From: Physcomitrium patens
Lineage: Eukaryota > Streptophyta > Bryopsida > Funariales > Funariaceae
Length of the DNA: 64,000 bases
NCBI RefSeq assembly: GCF_000002425.4
Contig: NC_037265.1
Location: forward strand, 6,483,948-6,547,947
Direction of reading: 5' to 3'
Position numbers and translations under genes: made by a program. Position 1 is the first letter of the stretch. The number at the start of each line of letters is the position of its first letter. The notes below the pieces were generated by a model, which was not told where the DNA came from, ran no database searches, and saw only the letters and a program-made list of their open reading frames with translations. Of this stretch, positions 58,483 through 64,000 are shown piece by piece.

Positions 58483-58972
58483 TAAAAAAAAAAGTACTTA
58501 GAAGACACAACACTTAGCATCAGCAAGGTTGCACTCAAAGAGAGTATGGAGTAAGATATCTCTCACTTCCAATATGTATTACTTATAGGTGGTAGTTGCT
58601 GCCCTAAAAGACAATGTCCACTCTTTGACTTTTACACATATGACCCTAGGATCCTTTTGGCATCTCATGAGTCCCAAAAGTACCCTATGTCCAATACTAA
58701 TTACTGTTATGTCTTACACACATGCTCTTAGGATCCTTTAGCATCTCACGAACTACGACGGAATCCTATGACACACACTTATGACTCATATTTAGGCTTC
58801 GGATATTCCCTTGTTAATACTATATCCTTTTGACTTTGACTCTTGGTCCATGACTTCATCCTATATCCATTGGATGCCCTTATCATATACTTAGAGACAA
58901 ACCTATGACCACTAGCAACTTATCTAAGGTAATATCCTATACAAGGTTATATTTTTTACTTTTATTTTAACA
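58483..58972 (-). repeat. 5' LTR of copia L
   Basis: About 490 bp, from TAAAAAAAAAAGTACTTAG (terminal TG decayed) to TATTTTAACA. Shares AACACTTAGCATCAGCAAGG and GGCATCTCATGAG with the LTR at 40315. The LTR landed in copia scrap M, whose sequence begins immediately at 58973. Confidence 0.82.
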
Positions 58973-59461
58973 ACAAAGACGATGAAGGAAACAGAAATCA
59001 AGATCAAGTGCCAAAGAAAGTAAATCAAACTGTACCTTCAATTGGTAGAACCAACAATGAAGACAATGAAGATATTTAAGGTGATGATGATGCTGAAGAA
59101 TATCAATCTTCGAGTGAGAAAAGACAAGCATTGAGGAAAAAGAAGGATGGAATGCAAGAAGAAGGGCCTTCTTCAAATGAAAGAAGATATCCTTTCAGAG
59201 AAAAAAAACCACATGGTGAATGGTGGAAGGACCACATCTTTCCTCAAGTAAGTGAAGAACATGCCAATGTTGCACTTCTTGCTGATCCATTGAATTTATG
59301 TGATGCAATGAAGTCTATGGATGCATTGAAGTGGGAGAATGCTATGGAAGAAGAATACAAATCACTCATAGATAATAGAATATGGAAATTGACTCAACTT
59401 CCACCAAATCAATCTTTAATTGGTTGTAAGTGGATGTTTAGAACCAAAAGGGATGCAATAT
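58973..59461 (+). pseudogene. Copia scrap M (IN-RT linker and RT start)
   Basis: Plus-strand copia pol piece: acidic linker, SSNERRYPFREKKPHGEWWK, DHIFPQVSEEHANVALLADP, KWENAMEEEYKSLIDN and IGCKWMFRTKRDA, equivalent to E residues about 700-857. Framed by the outer ends of two different copia LTRs (L on the left, E on the right). Confidence 0.83.
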
Positions 59462-59743
59462 TGAAACATAGAAAGCAAACTCCACACAAGCAAGTTAGGA
59501 CCAGCAAGGTTGTACTTCACAAATAGAATGTGGTATGAGATAATTCTTCCCATGCCAACCCTTTTCTTATATACTAGTACCAAGGTACCATGTGTTACAA
59601 TCCATATGGGATATCTCTTAGGACCAGCCTCTCCTTGTATTCTAAGGCTCTATAGACCAGCAACTAACCTTGTAGGATATCCCTCATTACTCATATACTC
59701 TATTGACCATTAGCAACAACTAAATGAGTTCTTTCCTTCAACA
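59462..59743 (-). repeat. 3' LTR of copia E
   Basis: 282 bp, TGAAACATAG to TTCCTTCAACA on the plus strand, directly followed by the PPT at 59744-59760. The related LTR at 63692-63975 differs at roughly one position in ten. Confidence 0.88.
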
Positions 59744-59761
59744 CTCCCACTTTGCTATTGG

Positions 59762-62700
59762 TCAATTAGCTATCAATCCTAATGCCTTACTCAATATGTT
59801 GTATCTCTCTTTCACCAAGGCTTTTGTTAGCAAATCAGCCAACATGTCTTTGGTTTCACAATACATCATATCAATAACTCCCATCTCTATCTTCTCTCTT
59901 ATAAAGTGGTGTTGAATATCAATGTGTTTGGTTCTTGCATGATGCTTTGGATTCTTTGCAAAATCCAAACATCCTTGATTGTCACATCTCAATGGAGTGG
60001 CTTCCAATTGCACAAGTCCAATGTCTTCCAACAACAACCTCAACCAAATTGCCTCCATTGCTCCATGACTTGCTGCCATATACTCCGCCTCCATTGTGGA
60101 CCTTGCAATGGTTGGTTGTCTCTTACAATTCCAAGATATGGCTCCCATTCCAACAAAGAATACATAGCCCGTTATTGATCTTCTATCATTTGTATCTCCA
60201 GCCCAATCCGCATCACAATATCCATGTAATGCAATATTATTTCCTCCAAGACATAGTTTATGGTTCAAAGAGCCTTTCAAGTACCTCATGATTCTTTTGA
60301 TGGTTGCCCAATGCATAGGACCTGGTTTTGCCATGTGTTGATTTACAACACTTACTGCAAATGCAAGATCCATCCTTGTACCCACCATTGCATACATGAG
60401 TGAGCCTACTGCTGCCTTGTATGGTATGCCTTGCATTTGATGATCCACTTCAGCATATTCCTCATCCGTGAGCTTCATCAACTTCAAGTTGGCTTCCAAA
60501 GGAGTTCCAATGGGCTTGCAATCTTGCATATTGAATCGTTTCAATACTTCTTCAATGTACTTGCTTTGACTCAATGTGATGGTCTTTGATACTCTATTCC
60601 TTGTAAATTCCACACCCAAACAATAATGAAGCTCTCCCAAATCACTCATTTCAAACTCTTTCTCCAATTTCTTCTTCAACCAATCTAATTTTACCATGGT
60701 ATTGCTTAAGATGATTAAATCATCTACATAGAGGATCACAACCAGCAAGAAGTCCTTGGCTTGCAATGCATACAAAGAATGGTCAGCTTCACTCCTTACA
60801 AAACCTTCTTTCACAAAGAATGAGTCAATGCGTTGGTACCATGCTCTTGGTGATTGCTTGAGTCCATACAATGACTTCTTCAACTTGCATACAAGGTTGG
60901 ATTTGTCTTGATCAATAAATCCTTGAGGTTGTTCCATGTAGATGTCTTCTTCCAATTCTCCATTCAAGAACGCTGTCTTGACGTCCATTTGATGCATCTC
61001 CAAGTCTATTGATGCTCCAATTGCTACTATGGTTCTAATGGTAGTGAATTTGGCCACTGGAGCAAATGTCTCATTAAAATCCACTCCAGCAATTCGTGAG
61101 TAGCCTTTGGCAACCAATCTTGCTTTGTACCTCACAACATTGCCCATAGCATCTCTCTTGGTTCTAAACACCCACTTACATCCAATTGCTGAACGATTTG
61201 GTGGAAGTGGAGTCAACTCCCATGTCTTGTTGTCCATAAGAGATTTGTACTCTTCTTGCATAGCAATCTCCCACTTCATTGCGTCACCACACCTCATTGC
61301 ATCACACAAAGTCAATGGATCATCAAGAAGAGCAACATTGGCCTGATCTTCACTTACTTGTGGAAAGATGTGGTTCTTCCACCATTCACCTTGTGGTCTT
61401 CTTTCACGTGTTGGATATCTTCTCTCATGCAAAGAAGATGAGCCTTCATGCACCTCTTGCTGCCTTCTATGGCTCATACACTTCCTTCTCTCATTCATTG
61501 GTTGATATTCTTCATCTTCATTCTCTTCATTGTCCTTGTTGTATCTTGCTGGAATTGAAGTCTTTATAGAGTTGGGCTCTTCTTCAATGATATCTTCATT
61601 TCCATCTTCACTTTGAGAATGCTCTTCTTCATCTTCTTCTTTGTTTGCTGAAATTGAAGATGTGTCCACAAACACACCATTACTCCCACTTGGACACATC
61701 TCCCACTTTTCACTTGCACTCTTATACTCCAAGAACTCTACATCACGACTTTTGATGATCTTTTTGGTGTCTAAACACATGAGCCTATATGCCTTGGTGC
61801 CTTCACAATATCCAAGGAATGCACATCTTGTGCCCTTTGCATCAAGTTTGCCTCTCATACTATCTGGAACTTTAGCATATGCAATGCATCCAAAAATCCT
61901 CATATGAGAAAAACAAGGTTTCTTACCCGTCCAAGCTTCTTCGAGAGTCATTCCTTCAAGTGCTCTTGTGGGACACTTATTTCTTGTATATACGGCATTT
62001 ACCACAGCTTCCGCCCAATACTCATATCCAAGCTTTTGAACATGAATCATACTCCTTGCCATCTCCACAATGGTGCGATTTGCTCTTTCAGCAACTCCAT
62101 TTTGTTGTGGGGTATAGGGAGTGGAGGTTTGTCTTGCAATGCCTTCATGCTTCAATAACTCATCAAAGTCTTTGGACAAATACTCACCTCCATTGTCCGA
62201 TCGCAGCACCTTAATCTTGTGCTCACATTGCTTCTCCACAAGTGCTTTCCACTCCTTAAACTTAGCAAAACACTCACTTTTGGCCTTGATGATATAAATC
62301 CATACCTTCCTTGAAAAGTCATCAATAAATGTGACAAAATATCTTGCTCCACTCATAGATGCTGTTTTCATGGGTCCACAAACATCCGAATGCACAAGCT
62401 CCAGCAATTGATTTGCTCTTGTTGCAATTCCACTAGGAAATGGTGTCCTATGTTGTTTGCCTTGAATGCAACCTTCATAAGATAGATTCATAGTAGAATG
62501 GCCAAGGTCTAAGCCACTTACCATGGATTGAAGCTCCTTCATGCTTTTGGCATTCAAATATCCAAGTCTTTGATGCCAAATGCCCACCTTATCTTCATTT
62601 GATGGAAATTCAACAAAAGCAGCAACCTCTACTCCATTGATGCGCTTGCAATTGATAATATAGAGATTGCCATCTCTAATCCCTTTTGCTACTTCTTTGC

Positions 62701-63691
62701 CTTCCATGGTTCTCACAAAACATCCATTCATATTGAATTGCACTTTGCACCCATGACTTACAAGTTTACTCACCGAAAGGAGGTTCTTCTTCATCTTTGG
62801 CACATGCAACACATCCTTGACTATGATCCTCTTGCTTATGCCCTTGACCACTACTTCCACTATAATGGTGCCCATTCCAATGGCTTGTACCATACCATTA
62901 TCACCTAACCAAACCTTAGTTGCTGGAATTGGTTGATAAGTATTAAATGAACACTTGTATGGAGTCATGTGTTTGGTACATCCAGAATCCACGATCCATT
63001 TGCTCATATCAAGCATGGAAGAAGTTTGTTTTGCCATGAATGCAAAGTCATCACCTCCATGGTCATGAAAAGCATTATTGGCATTCTCTCTTTCTCCTCT
63101 CTTTGCTTTGAAACAATTCCTAGCAAAATGCTCTGGTTTTCCACAAATATAACAAGTTTTGGGAAGATTACGTTGAATGGAAGTACTTGCCTTACTTGGT
63201 CTCGTGAATAGTGCTGATTGCTCTCCAATAGACTCCTTTTGCTTTCTTTTGGTCACTTCATGGGCTAGTCTTGCCGTGACATAGTCCAAAGTAAGATCTT
63301 TTCTTGAAATTGACTCCAATGCCACAATGAGGGAGGAATAGGAGTCCGGAAGGCTTGAGAGCAATGTCATCACAACATCTTCTTCAGGTAAAGGCTTGTC
63401 AATAACAGCAAGTTGGTTTGCAAGTACTTTTACCTTATTTACATGAGCCATGAGATCTTCACCTTCTTCCATCTTCACGGTGAAGAATTTTTGCCTTGAC
63501 CATAGTACATTGGAGAGATTTCTACTCTCATAGACGTTGCAAAGAGTCTTCCATGCCTCTGCTGCCCCTTTGCAAGAAATGACATGAGCAAAGTTGCTCT
63601 CATCTAAATTGGTGGCAATTATGCCAAAAGCCTTCTTTTCACGTCTTTTGAACTCCTTATGCTCCTTGATGCTTGCCTCTACCCCAGGTAT
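59762..63691 (-). CDS. Copia E gag-pol polyprotein, open frame, 5'-truncated
   Basis: Open frame of 1317 codons if counted from a GTG at 63715, but the first eight come from an LTR, so there is no native start. Domains (residues from that GTG): UBN2-type gag 25-165; zinc knuckle C188-C191-H196-C201; protease D243-S-G; GAG-pre-integrase 375-420; integrase D444, D507, E543 (D-62-D-35-E spacing); acidic linker 690-760; RT with D911 and YVDD at 996-999; RNase H with D1168, E1209, D1245; tail LLTKALVKERY. Two of the four integrase zinc ligands are lost: second His is Tyr386 (HQRLGY, HQRLGH in H) and first Cys is Tyr413 (YEGC, CEGC in H). No stop or frameshift, so it is the youngest protein-coding copy in the window, but not a complete element as it stands. 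Confidence 0.9.
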   Translation of the reverse strand: MPGVEASIKEHKEFKRREKKAFGIIATNLDESNFAHVISCKGAAEAWKTLCNVYESRNLSNVLWSRQKFFTVKMEEGEDLMAHVNKVKVLANQLAVIDKPLPEEDVVMTLLSSLPDSYSSLIVALESISRKDLTLDYVTARLAHEVTKRKQKESIGEQSALFTRPSKASTSIQRNLPKTCYICGKPEHFARNCFKAKRGERENANNAFHDHGGDDFAFMAKQTSSMLDMSKWIVDSGCTKHMTPYKCSFNTYQPIPATKVWLGDNGMVQAIGMGTIIVEVVVKGISKRIIVKDVLHVPKMKKNLLSVSKLVSHGCKVQFNMNGCFVRTMEGKEVAKGIRDGNLYIINCKRINGVEVAAFVEFPSNEDKVGIWHQRLGYLNAKSMKELQSMVSGLDLGHSTMNLSYEGCIQGKQHRTPFPSGIATRANQLLELVHSDVCGPMKTASMSGARYFVTFIDDFSRKVWIYIIKAKSECFAKFKEWKALVEKQCEHKIKVLRSDNGGEYLSKDFDELLKHEGIARQTSTPYTPQQNGVAERANRTIVEMARSMIHVQKLGYEYWAEAVVNAVYTRNKCPTRALEGMTLEEAWTGKKPCFSHMRIFGCIAYAKVPDSMRGKLDAKGTRCAFLGYCEGTKAYRLMCLDTKKIIKSRDVEFLEYKSASEKWEMCPSGSNGVFVDTSSISANKEEDEEEHSQSEDGNEDIIEEEPNSIKTSIPARYNKDNEENEDEEYQPMNERRKCMSHRRQQEVHEGSSSLHERRYPTRERRPQGEWWKNHIFPQVSEDQANVALLDDPLTLCDAMRCGDAMKWEIAMQEEYKSLMDNKTWELTPLPPNRSAIGCKWVFRTKRDAMGNVVRYKARLVAKGYSRIAGVDFNETFAPVAKFTTIRTIVAIGASIDLEMHQMDVKTAFLNGELEEDIYMEQPQGFIDQDKSNLVCKLKKSLYGLKQSPRAWYQRIDSFFVKEGFVRSEADHSLYALQAKDFLLVVILYVDDLIILSNTMVKLDWLKKKLEKEFEMSDLGELHYCLGVEFTRNRVSKTITLSQSKYIEEVLKRFNMQDCKPIGTPLEANLKLMKLTDEEYAEVDHQMQGIPYKAAVGSLMYAMVGTRMDLAFAVSVVNQHMAKPGPMHWATIKRIMRYLKGSLNHKLCLGGNNIALHGYCDADWAGDTNDRRSITGYVFFVGMGAISWNCKRQPTIARSTMEAEYMAASHGAMEAIWLRLLLEDIGLVQLEATPLRCDNQGCLDFAKNPKHHARTKHIDIQHHFIREKIEMGVIDMMYCETKDMLADLLTKALVKERYNILSKALGLIAN

Positions 63692-63975
63692 TAAAACATA
63701 GAAAGCATACTCCACACAAGTAAGTTAGGACGAGCAAGGTTGCACTATAACAAATAGAGTGTGGTATGAGATAATTCTTCCCTTGCCAACCCTTTCTTTA
63801 TATAGTAGTACCAAGGTACCAAGTGCTACAATCCATATGGGATATCTCCTAGGACCAGGCCTCCCCTTTTACTCTAATGTACTATAAGACCAGCACCCTA
63901 CCTTATGGGATATCCTTAACAACACTTTTACTCTATTGACCATTAGCAACTACTTAAAGAGTTCTTTTCTCAACA
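63692..63975 (-). repeat. 3' LTR of another copia copy inserted in E gag
   Basis: 284 bp, TAAAACATAG (terminal TG decayed) to TTTTCTCAACA. The next bases (CTCCCACTTTGCTATTGGTG) are the reverse complement of a copia polypurine tract, so this LTR is the 3' LTR of an element lying beyond the window, not the 5' LTR of E. It is joined directly to E gag codons with no primer site or leader. Confidence 0.82.
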
Positions 63976-64000
63976 CTCCCACTTTGCTATTGGTGAGTAT
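63976..64000 (-). mobile_element. Start of next copia element (PPT), cut by window end
   Basis: CTCCCACTTTGCTATTGGTGAGTAT: PPT and the last bases of an internal region, matching 59744-59760. Confidence 0.7.

Larger units (their letters stand above)
59462..63691 (-). mobile_element. Copia element E, nearly full length
   Basis: Minus-strand Ty1/copia element with 3' LTR (59462-59743), PPT (CAATAGCAAAGTGGGAG) and one open frame from gag to RNase H. The first ~60 residues of gag, leader, primer site and 5' LTR are missing because the 3' LTR of another copia copy is joined at 63691/63692. It is inserted in scrap M after GGGATGCAATAT. Confidence 0.9.

Noticed and set aside
59906-62352. Several 80-118-aa plus-strand ORFs
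   Set aside because: Antisense shadows of the copia E polyprotein.
59462-63975. 59462-59743 and 63692-63975 as the LTR pair of E
   Set aside because: About 10% divergence with an otherwise open frame, no leader after the right LTR, and a PPT on its far side.

Overview
This is a nuclear window from a land plant. It is AT-rich and almost entirely LTR retrotransposons at different stages of decay. I recognise one ordinary host gene, a microsomal-type omega-3 fatty acid desaturase (FAD3-like, 17081-18292, minus strand), in a short GC-rich island at about 16.3-19.05 kb. The single-exon desaturase and the retroelement types hint at a non-seed plant, perhaps a moss. That is a low-confidence inference; 'land plant' is secure. 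No rRNA, tRNA or CRISPR was seen.

Layout. 1-10451: two chromodomain Ty3/gypsy elements of one family on the minus strand. Element B (4429-10451) interrupts the gag of element A (1-4428). B carries an extra 140-aa ORF between chromodomain and 3' LTR. 10452-11121: Ty1/copia scraps. 11122-12538: AT-rich, featureless. 12539-16230: a very decayed second chromovirus, P. 16231-19050: the FAD3 island. 19051-21220: nothing recognised. 21221-25080: copia G joined to a gypsy scrap. 25081-27810: AT-rich. 27811-35750: copia H inside a ~20-bp minisatellite and itself carrying two solo LTRs of a family called X here. 36925-41552: a mosaic of copia pieces (I, J, K).

41553-56842 is a deep nest. The X 5' LTR sits in copia K gag. 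It is split by element D (42720-50975, perfect 5-bp target duplication). D's integrase is split in turn by element F (46591-49274). To the right, X gag (51155-52248) runs directly into the protease of chromovirus C (52249-56842), a close relative of B with the same extra ORF. 56843-64000: copia L, a scrap M, a nearly full-length copia E with an open frame of over 1300 codons, and the LTR of another copy cutting E's gag.

The chromoviruses read LTR, gag, PR, RT, RNase H, IN, chromodomain, extra ORF, PPT, LTR. The copias read LTR, PBS, gag, PR, IN, RT, RNase H, PPT, LTR. Their primer site matches the anticodon arm of initiator tRNA-Met rather than its 3' end. Main leads: the extra 3' ORF of B and C; a different, longer 3' ORF in D; 4-bp CG-centred target duplications for X and F; the half-tRNA type primer site; and the X-gag/C-pol chimera. 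Most inactivating changes are C-to-T or G-to-A transitions, as expected from deamination of methylated cytosine.
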